NCBI RefSeq assembly: GCF_000478275.1
Contig: NZ_ASJB01000099.1
Span: 186,001-250,000 of the forward strand
DNA from: Amycolatopsis orientalis DSM 40040 = KCTC 9412
GTDB lineage: Bacteria; Actinomycetota; Actinomycetes; Mycobacteriales; Pseudonocardiaceae
Length of the DNA stretch: 64,000 bases
Reading direction: 5' to 3'
The notes under the pieces are model-generated. The model did no database searches. It was not told the origin of the DNA and saw only the letters and a program-made list of their open reading frames with translations. Positions within the stretch are counted from its first letter, which is position 1. Every line of letters starts with the position of its first letter. The position numbers were made by a program, and so were the translations under genes. Below are positions 34,337 to 42,369 of this stretch, piece after piece.

Positions 34337-35065
34337 GTGAAGTGCGAGACCTGCCGCGAGGCCCTGTCGGCCCGGCTCGACGGCGAAACCGAACCCGCCC
34401 CGCCCGAGGCGGTCGACCGGCATGTGACCGGCTGCACCGCCTGCCGTTCCTGGCTCGCCCGTGCCGAACGGCTGCACCGGACGATCCTCCTGCGCCCCGC
34501 GCCGCCGGTCCCGGACCTCACCGCCGTCATCCTGGAACGCACCCCGGCCCCGCCCCGCGACGGCTGGCCTGCCCGGATCGCGCTCGCCATGGTCGCGATC
34601 GCCCAGCTCGGCCTCGCCTTCGCCCAGCTGCTGGGCGTCGAGGACCACGCCGCGGGCCACGGCGCGGAATCCCTGGTCGGGCACCTTTCGCACGAGAGCA
34701 GCGCGTGGAATCTCGCGGTCGGCGTCGGACTCGGCTGGGCGGCCGTGCGCACGAAGGCGGCGGCGGGACAGCTCCCGGCGCTGACCGGGTTCGTCGCGCT
34801 GCTCCTGGCGTTGTCCGCGGGCGACCTCGTCGCGGGACAGGTCACCGCCGGGCGGGTGCTCACCCACGGCCTGGTCGTGGCGGGCCTGGTCCTGCTGTTC
34901 GTGGTCAACCGCCAGCACCGCCTGCGCAACCGCCCCAGCCCGGCGACGACGGCCGACACCGCGGACTTCACCGGCACGGAAACGGACCACGAAACCGGCG
35001 AAACCCCCCAACGCCCCCGCCAGCACAGGGGATTCCGGCGACCGGCGAGCCGCCACGCCGCCTGA
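34337..35065 (+). CDS. Putative zinc-finger membrane anti-sigma factor for SigC
   Basis: 242-aa protein. The N-terminus is a ZAS zinc-binding anti-sigma domain (C3, C6; then H29-x3-C33-x2-C36 in [10 protein letters not shown]). Four to five membrane helices follow from residue ~78. Between the first two helices lies a His-rich segment, H104, H108, H116, H119 ([20 protein letters not shown]), that could bind a metal outside the membrane. A polar cytoplasmic tail ends the protein. Divergent placement beside sigC supports an anti-sigma role; most ECF anti-sigma genes are instead downstream and co-directional. A small hairpin (34296-34312) sits between the two genes. Confidence 0.75.
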   Translation: MKCETCREALSARLDGETEPAPPEAVDRHVTGCTACRSWLARAERLHRTILLRPAPPVPDLTAVILERTPAPPRDGWPARIALAMVAIAQLGLAFAQLLGVEDHAAGHGAESLVGHLSHESSAWNLAVGVGLGWAAVRTKAAAGQLPALTGFVALLLALSAGDLVAGQVTAGRVLTHGLVVAGLVLLFVVNRQHRLRNRPSPATTADTADFTGTETDHETGETPQRPRQHRGFRRPASRHAA

Positions 35066-35080
35066 TCCACAGCGGAACCA

Positions 35081-35096
35081 CTTGGTCTAGACCACT
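35081..35096. promoter_or_regulatory. DasR-responsive element (dre)-like operator
   Basis: CTTGGTCTAGACCACT contains the perfect 12-bp dyad TGGTCTAGACCA (35083-35094), the core of the dre bound by the N-acetylglucosamine regulator DasR in Streptomyces (A-C-TGGTCTAGACCA-C-T). It is 190 bp before the ROK gene start and 16 bp after the anti-sigma candidate gene. A small hairpin CTCCC/GGGAG directly follows (35095-35111). Confidence 0.65.
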
Positions 35097-35285
35097 CCCG
35101 GTCACTGGGAGCTTCCGTCCGGACACCGGGTGAATCACCGGGTTTTCGCGCGCGGCGTGCGCGATTCGCGGCGCGGACACGTTTATCGTCACCGGGAACC
35201 ACCGAATGTAAACCTTCTTGCCCATTTCGGGCCGGACCCGGATAACTTTGGTGGGAACACCTTGGTTCGACAGGAGGCGAAGCTC

Positions 35286-36488
35286 GTGGTTGGCGCAAAA
35301 AGTCCGCCCGTCGGCACCCCCGCCGGGATGCGGAAGATCAATCAGCGCGCCGTGCTGGACCTCCTGCGCCGCAGCGGCCCCGCCACCCGGCCGCAGGTCG
35401 CCAAGGACACCGGTCTTTCGAAACCCACGGTGAGCCAAGCGTTACTGGCCCTCGAAGCGGCCGGTCTCGCCAGGGCGACCGGGCACACCTCGACCGGGAC
35501 CGGCCGGTCCGCCGTCCTCTACGAAGCGGATCCCACGGCCGGTTACGTCCTCGGTGTCGACATCGGACGCGAGCACCTCCGCGTCGCCGTTTCGGACCTC
35601 GGCCACACCGTCGTCGCCCGCCGTGACGAGCGGAACACCTCGCGTTCGGGCACCGCGCTCGTCAGCGCCGTGGGCGCGCTCGCCGCGGCGACGGTCCGCG
35701 AAGCGGGGCTGAGCCAGGCGGACATCGTCGTGCGCGTCCTCGGCTCGCCCGGGGTCGCCGACCCGGCCAAACGCTGCTTCCGGCACGCGCCGAACCTGCC
35801 CGGCTGGGGCAAGGCGGGCCTGCTCGACGAACTCGAAGCCGTCCTCGGCCCGGACCTCATGGTGGAGAACGACGCGAACCTCACCGCCGTCGGCGAATGG
35901 GAACGCGGTGCCGCGCGCGGCGCGTCCGTGTTCGGCTGCATCACCATCGGCACCGGTGTCGGCATGGGCGTGATGGTCAACGGCGAGGTCTTCCGCGGCG
36001 CGACGGGCGCGGCGGGCGAAATCGGCTACCTCCCGTACGGCCAGTCGCACGCGGGAAGCGACGGCGAGGACGCTCCCCCGGTCCGCGGCCATCTCGAAGA
36101 GGCGACGGCGGCGCAGTCCGTGGTCCGCGGCGCCCGCGAACTCGGCCTGGGCACGGCGAAATCGGCCCGCGAAGTGTTCCGCCTCGCCCGCGACGGCGAC
36201 GAACTCGCCCTGCGCGCGGTCGAAGCCGAAGCGGACAGGCTGGCCTACACCGTGGCGTCGGTGGCCGCGGTGATCGACCCCGAACTGATCGTGCTCGGCG
36301 GCGGTATCGGCACCGCGGCCGATCTGCTGCTCGACCCGATCGACCGCGCGCTGCGCTCGTTCACCCCGCTCGTCCCCTCCGTCGTCCAGGGCGAACTGGG
36401 CGACGACGGGGTGCTGACCGGCGCGATCAGCGTCGGGCTGCGCGCCGCCGAGGGCTTGGTCTTCGAACGGAAGGTCGGCGCGGCCTAG
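35286..36488 (+). CDS. ROK-family transcriptional regulator
   Basis: 400-aa ROK protein with an N-terminal MarR-like winged helix ([40 protein letters not shown]) and a sugar kinase-like ROK domain ([51 protein letters not shown]). The CxCGxxGCxE zinc motif of active ROK kinases/NagC is absent. AGGAGG at 35272-35277, 8 bases before GTG 35286, fixes the start. A dre-like site upstream suggests control by aminosugar supply. It overlaps the convergent FMN-protein gene by 4 bp. Confidence 0.87.
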   Translation: MVGAKSPPVGTPAGMRKINQRAVLDLLRRSGPATRPQVAKDTGLSKPTVSQALLALEAAGLARATGHTSTGTGRSAVLYEADPTAGYVLGVDIGREHLRVAVSDLGHTVVARRDERNTSRSGTALVSAVGALAAATVREAGLSQADIVVRVLGSPGVADPAKRCFRHAPNLPGWGKAGLLDELEAVLGPDLMVENDANLTAVGEWERGAARGASVFGCITIGTGVGMGVMVNGEVFRGATGAAGEIGYLPYGQSHAGSDGEDAPPVRGHLEEATAAQSVVRGARELGLGTAKSAREVFRLARDGDELALRAVEAEADRLAYTVASVAAVIDPELIVLGGGIGTAADLLLDPIDRALRSFTPLVPSVVQGELGDDGVLTGAISVGLRAAEGLVFERKVGAA

Positions 36489-36952
36489 CGGTCAGGCCGC
36501 CGCCACGCCCTGCCGCCGGCACTGATCCGCCACGGCGTCAGCCTCAGCACGGTGATGTCCGGATCCAGTGGATCTTCGCCGCCCATGATCCTCGGGTCGA
36601 AACCCAGCGGCTCCGGTGTTTCCTCGGCCAACCGCCACAGATGCCGCCGCGTTTCCTCGTCGTCGGCGTAACCGGCACCGCATTCGGCGACGGCGACCTC
36701 GTGCGCCGGGTCCCAGTACGAACACGAGGCGAACGGCGTCCGCGCGAGATGCGCCTTCTTCAGCGGCGTCGGCCGGGTGAACAGGTGCCCGACGAGGTCG
36801 CCGTCCCGCTGTTCCCAGATCGGGTGCACCACCCTCGACCTCGGCCGCCCTCGCCGGTCGACCGTCGCGAGCGTGCACCAGACGACGCGATGCGCGACGC
36901 GGACGAACTCCGCCATCAGCTCCACCGGCGGCGTGCTAGATTCCACAACCAT
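36485..36952 (-). CDS. Pyridoxamine 5'-phosphate oxidase-like FMN/F420-binding protein
   Basis: 155-aa split-barrel protein of the PNPOx-like flavin/F420-binding superfamily (FVRVAHRVVWCTLATVDRRG; RSRVVHPIWEQRDGDLVGHL; SYWDPAHEVAVAEC). Activity may be an F420H2- or FMN-dependent reductase or a flavin sensor. The ATG at 36952 was chosen because a -10-like TAGGAT (36966-36961 on the minus strand) lies 8 bases upstream, giving a leaderless mRNA. A shorter form could start at 36916. Its start codon is inside the palindrome shared with the divergent MarR gene. Confidence 0.8.
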   Translation of the reverse strand: MVVESSTPPVELMAEFVRVAHRVVWCTLATVDRRGRPRSRVVHPIWEQRDGDLVGHLFTRPTPLKKAHLARTPFASCSYWDPAHEVAVAECGAGYADDEETRRHLWRLAEETPEPLGFDPRIMGGEDPLDPDITVLRLTPWRISAGGRAWRRPDR

Positions 36953-36960
36953 GGTTGTGG
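36943..36960. promoter_or_regulatory. 18-bp MarR operator spanning both divergent start codons
   Basis: CCACAACCATGGTTGTGG is a perfect 18-bp palindrome whose centre contains the ATG codons of both divergent genes (36951-36953 plus, 36952-36950 minus). -10-like hexamers lie symmetrically outside it: TAGATT 36937-36942 for the plus gene and TAGGAT 36966-36961 for the minus gene. Both transcripts would be leaderless and both blocked by one bound MarR dimer. Confidence 0.7.
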
Positions 36961-37433
36961 ATCCTACGCCGTCGAGTCTCGACCTGTCACTGGTCTCGCT
37001 GTTCGCCGGCTGGGCGATGAGCGGGGAGATCCAGCGGCGCCTGACCGCCGACGGACTCGGCGGGACCCGGTTCAACGACGGTGTCGTGTTCCAGCATGTG
37101 CTCGCGGGACCGCTCTCGATCTCCGCACTGGCCGAACGGATGGGCGTGACCCAGCAGGCGGCGTCGAAGGCGGTCGCCGATCTGGAAGGCCGGGGACTGC
37201 TGCGGCGCGAGCCGGACCCCGCCGACGCGCGGACCCGGCTGCTGCACCTGACCGAAACGGCCGAACGGGCCGTCAAGGCGGCACGAAAGCACCGAACGGC
37301 GCTGGAAAAGGAACTCATCACGGAATTCGGCGCGGAACGCGTCGCGGACGCGAAAGCGTTGCTGGCCGGGATCATCGGCCGCTATGGCGACACGGAGGCG
37401 ATCCGCGGCCGCCGGATCCGCCCGCCGGTATGA
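36951..37433 (+). CDS. MarR family regulator
   Basis: 160-aa MarR-type winged-helix regulator. The recognition helix region is GPLSISALAERMGVTQQAAS followed by KAVADLEGRGLLRREPDPAD and the basic wing DARTRLLHLTE. ATG 36951 lies within the 18-bp operator palindrome and 8 bases after TAGATT, so the mRNA is probably leaderless and autorepressed. The divergent PNPOx-like gene is the likely target. Confidence 0.86.
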   Translation: MVVDPTPSSLDLSLVSLFAGWAMSGEIQRRLTADGLGGTRFNDGVVFQHVLAGPLSISALAERMGVTQQAASKAVADLEGRGLLRREPDPADARTRLLHLTETAERAVKAARKHRTALEKELITEFGAERVADAKALLAGIIGRYGDTEAIRGRRIRPPV

Positions 37434-37464
37434 CGCGTCACCTCCGGCCGCTTCGAGAACGCGG

Positions 37465-37971
37465 TCAGGGCGCGATGATCAGGCAGGTGCTCGACGCGGT
37501 CGCGAGCACCTTGCCGTCCGCGTCGCGGATGTCCCCCTCGGCGAACGCCACGCGCGAACCGGCCTTGACCACCCAGCCGTGGGCGCGGATCTCCCCCACC
37601 GAGCCGGAAATGGCCCGCAGGAAGTTCACCTTCAGCTCGACAGAGGTGTAGCCGACCCCGGCGGGCAGGGTCGAATGCACCGCGCACGCCACCGCCGAGT
37701 CCAGCAGGGTCGCCGCGACGCCGCCATGCACCGTGCCGATGGGGTTGTAGAGCGACTCGTCCGGCGTCGCGGCGAGTACGACGTCGCCGTCGGCCACGCT
37801 GACCCAGCGCATCCCGAAATGCGCCGAGATCGGCGGCGGCGGGATCCGCCCTTCCGCGATCCCGGTCAGGTACTCCCGGCCGGACAGCTCCCGGCCGAGC
37901 CGGGCGGTGGGCAGCGGATCCTGCCAGGTCACGGTCTTCTGCCGGGTCTGGCCGGTGACATCGACGGTCAT
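37465..37971 (-). CDS. PaaI-type hotdog thioesterase
   Basis: 168-aa hotdog-fold acyl-CoA thioesterase of the PaaI/uncharacterised domain 1 type. The family signature is NPIGTVHGGVAATLLDSAVA with catalytic Asp, followed by YTSVELKVNFLRAISG and the strand GEIRAHGWVVKAGSRVAFAE. Start ATG 37971 follows a GGAGG at 5 bases. It is divergent from a TetR regulator, and two GACGATCGTC operators lie in the promoter region between them. Confidence 0.85.
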   Translation of the reverse strand: MTVDVTGQTRQKTVTWQDPLPTARLGRELSGREYLTGIAEGRIPPPPISAHFGMRWVSVADGDVVLAATPDESLYNPIGTVHGGVAATLLDSAVACAVHSTLPAGVGYTSVELKVNFLRAISGSVGEIRAHGWVVKAGSRVAFAEGDIRDADGKVLATASSTCLIIAP

Positions 37972-37983
37972 GCTGCCTCCTAA

Positions 37984-38017
37984 GACGATCGTCCTAGAGT
38001 TGTCCAGGACGATCGTC
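37984..38017. promoter_or_regulatory. Tandem TetR operators GACGATCGTC
   Basis: Two copies of the palindrome GACGATCGTC, 37984-37993 and 38008-38017, with centres 24 bp apart, lie between the divergent thioesterase and TetR genes. The right copy is extended to AGGACGATCGTCCT (38006-38019). The ~2-turn spacing suits cooperative binding of two TetR dimers. Confidence 0.7.
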
Positions 38018-38042
38018 CTAGTCAAGGGCTATGCTCGGGGAC

Positions 38043-38606
38043 GTGTCCGATGCCACCACACGCGAGCGCATGATCTCGACGGCGATGCGGCTCTTCCGTC
38101 GCGAGGGCTACCAGGCGACCTCGTGGCGGCGGCTGGTGGAGGAGGCCGGGACGCCATGGGGCTCGGCGTACCACCATTTCCCCGGCGGCAAGGAACAGCT
38201 CGCGGTCGCCGCGATCGAACTCGGCACCGCCGTCGTGGCGAAGACGGTCAGGCGCGCTTTCGAGCGCAACGAGACCGTCGAGGACGCGGTGAGCTGGTGG
38301 TATCGCAAGGCTGGCGAGGCACTGGCCGCCGACGACTACCGCGGCGGCTGCCCGCTCGCCACGATCACCCTGGAGATGGCGCACGCCTCCCCCGCGATCA
38401 CCAAGGCGTGCCAGGACGCCTTCGCCACCTGGCACGCGCTGCTGGTGGAACTGCTTGGCGGCCACGGCGTCGAGGACACCGAAGACGTCGCCATCGCCAT
38501 CATGACCAACCTCGAAGGCGCCTTGCTGGTCAGCCGGGTCCGCCGATCGCCCGATCCGCTCGACCGCGCCGCGCGGCACGTCGCACTCGTGGCCCGCGCG
38601 GCCTAA
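38043..38606 (+). CDS. TetR family regulator (LmrA/YxaF-like C-terminal domain)
   Basis: 187-aa TetR repressor. The helix-turn-helix is RERMISTAMRLFRREGYQAT then WRRLVEEAGTPWGSAYHHFP. The C-terminal half (YRGGCPLATITLEMAHASPA) matches the LmrA/YxaF-like TetR_C group. GTG 38043 is favoured because TATGCT at 38030-38035 looks like a -10 box 7 bases upstream; an in-frame ATG at 38031 would add 4 residues. Two palindromic operators directly upstream suggest autoregulation and control of the divergent thioesterase. Confidence 0.84.
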   Translation: MSDATTRERMISTAMRLFRREGYQATSWRRLVEEAGTPWGSAYHHFPGGKEQLAVAAIELGTAVVAKTVRRAFERNETVEDAVSWWYRKAGEALAADDYRGGCPLATITLEMAHASPAITKACQDAFATWHALLVELLGGHGVEDTEDVAIAIMTNLEGALLVSRVRRSPDPLDRAARHVALVARAA

Positions 38607-38615
38607 CATCGGCGG

Positions 38616-38969
38616 GTGAGCATCGAGCCGGACCGGGTGGACGCCGCCGTCGCCGGGATGGGTGACCGCGACGCGATCACCGAATGGGCGCAACGGTTCT
38701 CGCTCGTCGCGGATCCGTCGCGGCTCGCGCTGCTCGTCTCGATCCACTACGCCCGCGAGATCAGCGTCACCGATCTCGCCGCGGCCACGGGGATGACCGA
38801 CACCGCGGTCTCCCAGGCGTTGCGGCTCCTGCGCGCGCACAGCCTGGTGACGGCGCGGCGCGAAGGCCGGATCGTCCGCTACAGCCTGGCCGACACGACC
38901 GTCCACGAACTGATCCACCTGGTGCGGCCGCATCCCGAAAGCCGAGCGGGCACCGGCGAGCGCGGGTAG
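38616..38969 (+). CDS. ArsR/SmtB family regulator with partial alpha-5 metal site
   Basis: 117-aa ArsR-type repressor (RFSLVADPSRLALLVSIHYA; GMTDTAVSQALRLLRAHSLV; REGRIVRYSLADTTVHELIH). In the alpha-5 metal site, where SmtB/CzrA/NmtR have D-x-H and H-x2-H/E, the Asp of SLAD is kept but the next His is Thr, and extra His residues follow (HELIHLVRPHPE). A Ni or Zn sensor role is possible but the site is incomplete. It lies 9 bp after the TetR gene. Confidence 0.8.
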   Translation: MSIEPDRVDAAVAGMGDRDAITEWAQRFSLVADPSRLALLVSIHYAREISVTDLAAATGMTDTAVSQALRLLRAHSLVTARREGRIVRYSLADTTVHELIHLVRPHPESRAGTGERG

Positions 38970-38980
38970 CGTGCGGAGAC

Positions 38981-39712
38981 ATGATCGGTCTGCCCGACAC
39001 CATCACGGCCTGTCTCTTCGACCTCGACGGCGTGCTGACCGGAACCGCCGCCCAGCACCGCGAAGCGTGGAAACGCACGTTCGACGAGTTCCTGCGCGCC
39101 CGCGACGGTGACGCGTTCTCTCCGTTCACCGACGCCGATTACGCGGCCTACGTCGACGGAAGGCCGAGGGCCGACGGCGTCCGCACCTTCCTCACCTCGC
39201 GCGGGATCGAGCTCCCCGAGGGCGGTCCGGACGACGACATCGACGCCGCCACCGTCAACGGCATCGGGAACCGCAAGAACCAGCTGGTCTTGAAGATCAT
39301 CGACGAAGAAGGCGTCACGCCGTACCCGGGATCCGTGCGCTATCTGGAGGCGGCGAAGGCGGCGGGCCTGCGCATCGGCGTGGTCACCTCGTCCGCGAAC
39401 GGCGCGAAAGTGCTCGACGCCGCCGACCTGACCAGGTTCGTCGAAGCGCGGATCGACGGGATCGTGATCACCGAAAAGGGCCTGCGCGGCAAGCCCGCCC
39501 CCGATTCGTTCCTCGCCGGTGCCGAGGCCTTCGGCGTTCCCCCGGAACACGCGGCCGTGTTCGAGGACGCGCTCGCGGGTGTGCAGGCCGGGAAGGAAGG
39601 CAGTTTCGGTTACGTGGTCGGGGTGAACCGCGCGCATCAGGCGGGCGAACTGCTCGAGCACGGTGCCGATGTCGTGGTGGACGACCTCGCCGAACTGCTG
39701 GAGGACAAGTGA
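38981..39712 (+). CDS. HAD-family beta-phosphoglucomutase-like phosphatase
   Basis: 243-aa HAD subfamily I hydrolase. Motif I is CLFDLDGVLTGTAAQH (Asp nucleophile), motif II VVTSSANGAKVL, motif III Lys in GLRGKPAPDSFLAG, motif IV VFEDALAGVQAGKEG. The cap domain and the DGVLTGTAAQHREAWK pattern match the beta-phosphoglucomutase-like proteins paired with GH65 phosphorylases. Its stop overlaps the GH65 gene start by 4 bp. It probably converts the beta-glucose-1-phosphate released by the phosphorylase to glucose-6-phosphate. Confidence 0.87.
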   Translation: MIGLPDTITACLFDLDGVLTGTAAQHREAWKRTFDEFLRARDGDAFSPFTDADYAAYVDGRPRADGVRTFLTSRGIELPEGGPDDDIDAATVNGIGNRKNQLVLKIIDEEGVTPYPGSVRYLEAAKAAGLRIGVVTSSANGAKVLDAADLTRFVEARIDGIVITEKGLRGKPAPDSFLAGAEAFGVPPEHAAVFEDALAGVQAGKEGSFGYVVGVNRAHQAGELLEHGADVVVDDLAELLEDK

Positions 39713-42069
39713 CCGATCCGCTTTTCCGCGGCTACGAGGTCGCGCCATGGGAGCTGCGCTGGCGCGGGATGGACGTCGATGCCCTGCAGCGGACGGAATC
39801 GGCGTTCGCGGTGTCCAACGGGCACATCGGCCTGCGCGGCACCCTGGAGGAGGCCGAACCCCGCGGCCTGCCGGGCACCTATCTGAACGGCTTCTACGAA
39901 CAGCACGACCTTCCTTACGCGGAAACCGGTTACGGCTACCCGGAAGAAGGCCAGACCGTCGTCAACGTGACCGACGGCAAGATCATCCGGCTGCTGGTCG
40001 AGGACGAACCACTCGACATGCGCTACGGCCAGGCGACCGACCACGACCGCGTCCTCGACTTCCGCAAGGGCACGCTCGCCCGCGACACCGTGTGGTCCTC
40101 GCCGACCGGGCGCCGGGTGCGGGTGAAGACCGAACGCCTGGTCTCCTTCACCCAGCGCGCCGTCGCCGCGATCCGGTACGAGGTCGAACCGCTCGACGAC
40201 GAACTTCAGCTGGTGGTGCAGTCGGATCTGCTGGCCAACGAGCCGATCGAATCCGACACCCGCGATCCCCGCGTCGCGGCGGCACTGGAGTCCCCACTGG
40301 TCGCGGAGTTCCAGCACGCCGAGGGCTATCACGCGGTACTCGTGCACCAGACCCGCCGGTCCGGGCTGCGGATGGCGGCGGCGATGGACCACAAGATCGA
40401 CGTCACCGACGGTGTCCGCACGCACATCGAGGCCGAAGAGGACCTGGCGCGGCTCACCATCGCCGTCGACGTGCCGAAGGGCGGACGGCTGCGGATCACC
40501 AAGTACCTCGCCTACGGCTGGTCCGCGCAGCGTTCGCTGCCCGCCGTGCGCGCACAGGTCGAGGCCGCGCTCGCCGGCGCGCGGCAGACCGGCTGGAAAG
40601 GACTGCTCGCCGAGCAGAAGGAGTTCCTCGACGACTTCTGGGAGACCTCGGACATCGAGATCGAGGGCGACCCGGAACTGCAGCAGGCGGTGCGGTTCGC
40701 GCTCTTCCATCTGCTGCAGGCCGGTGCCCGCGGCGAGACGAGGGCCTTGGCGGGCAAGGGATTGACCGGCCCCGGTTACGACGGGCACGCGTTCTGGGAC
40801 ACCGAGACCTTCGTGCTGCCCGTGCTCACCTACAGCATCCCGGACGCCGCCCGCGACGCCCTGCGCTGGCGTCACTCCACTTTGGACAAAGCGAGGGAAA
40901 GGGCGGCACAGCTGGGATTACGCGGCGCGGCGTTCCCCTGGCGGTCCATCAACGGCGCGGAATGTTCGGCGTACTGGCCGGCGGGCACGGCGGCGTTCCA
41001 CGTCAGCGCGGACATCTCCGACGCCGTCGTGCGCTACCTCAACGCCACCGGCGACGACGAGTTCATGCGGACCTGCGGCGCGGAACTGCTCCTCGAAACA
41101 GCCCGGATGTGGTTGTCGCTGGGGCATTTCGACCGGCGGGGCCGGTTCCGGATCGACGGTGTCACCGGACCGGACGAGTACTCCGCGGTGGCGGACAACA
41201 ACGTCTACACGAACCTCATGGCACGACGGAACCTGTTCTACGCCGCCGAAATCTGCGGACAGCACGCGGACGTGGCCGAAGCCTTCGACGTCGGCGCGGA
41301 CGAGGTCGCGTCGTGGCGCAAGGCGGCCGAGTCGATGCTGATCCCCTACGACGAAGAACTCGGCGTCCATCCGCAGTCCGAAGGATTCCTGGAGCACGCC
41401 GACTGGGATTTCGAGGCCACCAAGCAGGATTTCTACCCGCTGCTGCTGAACTTCCCGTACTTCGACCTGTACCGCAAGCAGGTGGTCAAGCAGGCGGACC
41501 TGGTGCTGGCGCTGCATCTGTGCGGGGATTCCTTCACTCCGGAGGAGAAGGCGCGCGATTTCGCCTACTACGAGGCACGGACGGTACGCGATTCCTCGCT
41601 TTCGGCGGGAACGCAGGCCGTGATGGCGGCCGAAGTCGGGCATCTGGAACTGGCCTACGACTACCTCGCCGAAGCGGCTCTCACCGACCTGCACGACGTG
41701 CACAACAACGTCCGCAACGGCTTGCACCTGGCTTCGCTGGCGGGTGCCTGGCAGGGCACCGTCGCCGGGTTCGGCGGGCTGCGCGACCACGGCGGGCGGC
41801 TGACCTTCGCACCGCGGCTACCGCCGCAGCTCCGGCGGATCGCGTTCCGGCTGACCTTCCGGGGCACCCGGTTCCAGGTCGAGATCGGCCACGAGAGCGC
41901 GACGTATCACGTGATCACCGGGGATCCGCTGGAACTGGCGCACCACGGCGAGACGTTCACGGTCACGACCGAGCCGGTGCGGCTGCCGATCCCCGCCATC
42001 GATCCGGGTCCGGCGCCGGTGCAGCCCGCAGGCCGCGCTCCGGCGCGACGGCAGCCGAAGGACGGGTGA
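39709..42069 (+). CDS. GH65 disaccharide phosphorylase (maltose/trehalose/kojibiose type)
   Basis: 786-aa inverting glycoside phosphorylase. N-terminal beta-sandwich (~1-280, NGHIGLRGTLEEAEPRGLPG), linker, (alpha/alpha)6 barrel (~320-690) and C-terminal beta-domain are all recognisable. The catalytic acid Glu is in GVTGPDEYSAVADNN; KQADLVLALHLCGDSFTPEE carries the phosphate-site region. It would phosphorolyse an alpha-linked disaccharide to beta-glucose-1-phosphate and glucose, supplying the HAD mutase encoded just upstream with a 4-bp overlap. The linkage specificity cannot be set by eye. Confidence 0.9.
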   Translation: MTDPLFRGYEVAPWELRWRGMDVDALQRTESAFAVSNGHIGLRGTLEEAEPRGLPGTYLNGFYEQHDLPYAETGYGYPEEGQTVVNVTDGKIIRLLVEDEPLDMRYGQATDHDRVLDFRKGTLARDTVWSSPTGRRVRVKTERLVSFTQRAVAAIRYEVEPLDDELQLVVQSDLLANEPIESDTRDPRVAAALESPLVAEFQHAEGYHAVLVHQTRRSGLRMAAAMDHKIDVTDGVRTHIEAEEDLARLTIAVDVPKGGRLRITKYLAYGWSAQRSLPAVRAQVEAALAGARQTGWKGLLAEQKEFLDDFWETSDIEIEGDPELQQAVRFALFHLLQAGARGETRALAGKGLTGPGYDGHAFWDTETFVLPVLTYSIPDAARDALRWRHSTLDKARERAAQLGLRGAAFPWRSINGAECSAYWPAGTAAFHVSADISDAVVRYLNATGDDEFMRTCGAELLLETARMWLSLGHFDRRGRFRIDGVTGPDEYSAVADNNVYTNLMARRNLFYAAEICGQHADVAEAFDVGADEVASWRKAAESMLIPYDEELGVHPQSEGFLEHADWDFEATKQDFYPLLLNFPYFDLYRKQVVKQADLVLALHLCGDSFTPEEKARDFAYYEARTVRDSSLSAGTQAVMAAEVGHLELAYDYLAEAALTDLHDVHNNVRNGLHLASLAGAWQGTVAGFGGLRDHGGRLTFAPRLPPQLRRIAFRLTFRGTRFQVEIGHESATYHVITGDPLELAHHGETFTVTTEPVRLPIPAIDPGPAPVQPAGRAPARRQPKDG

Positions 42070-42085
42070 CGCGGGTCGGCCCGAC

Positions 42086-42144
42086 CGTGTTATGAACGGG
42101 ACTTTCATTACAAATTTTGTAATGAAAGTCCCGTTCATAACACG
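42086..42144. terminator. 29-bp-arm AT-rich palindrome between convergent genes
   Basis: Arms 42086-42114 and 42116-42144 are perfectly complementary (core AACGGGACTTTCATTACAAA and its complement) around a single T. It lies between the GH65 stop (42069) and the stop of a convergent 58-aa gene (42154). It is strikingly AT-rich at its centre for this genome. Confidence 0.72.
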
Positions 42145-42153
42145 TCGGGGCGC

Positions 42154-42330
42154 TCAGTCCGGCGGTTCGACCGGCACCTCACCGCTGCCGGGGACCCCGT
42201 CGATGTCGTCGGTCCCGTGGGGCCCGATGTCACGGTTGGGCGCGCTCGGCACGTCGGTCTTCGGCTGGGTCTTGCGAAGGTCGTCGAGGTCTTCTTCGTC
42301 TTGCCCGAAGTTCTTCTTGCTTTCCCTCAT
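42154..42330 (-). CDS. Small acidic protein, 58 aa, unknown
   Basis: 58-aa hydrophilic, Asp/Pro-rich protein beginning MRESKKNFGQDEEDLDDLRK and ending GEVPVEPPD. It has no membrane segment and is likely disordered. It starts 39 bp after the Ppx/GppA gene on the same strand and ends near the palindromic terminator, so it is probably the last gene of that transcript. Codon third positions are strongly G/C, supporting coding. No family recognised. Confidence 0.6.
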   Translation of the reverse strand: MRESKKNFGQDEEDLDDLRKTQPKTDVPSAPNRDIGPHGTDDIDGVPGSGEVPVEPPD

Positions 42331-42369
42331 GTGTCCGGGGTACCCCCTCGCGCCCGGATACGCCAGTTT

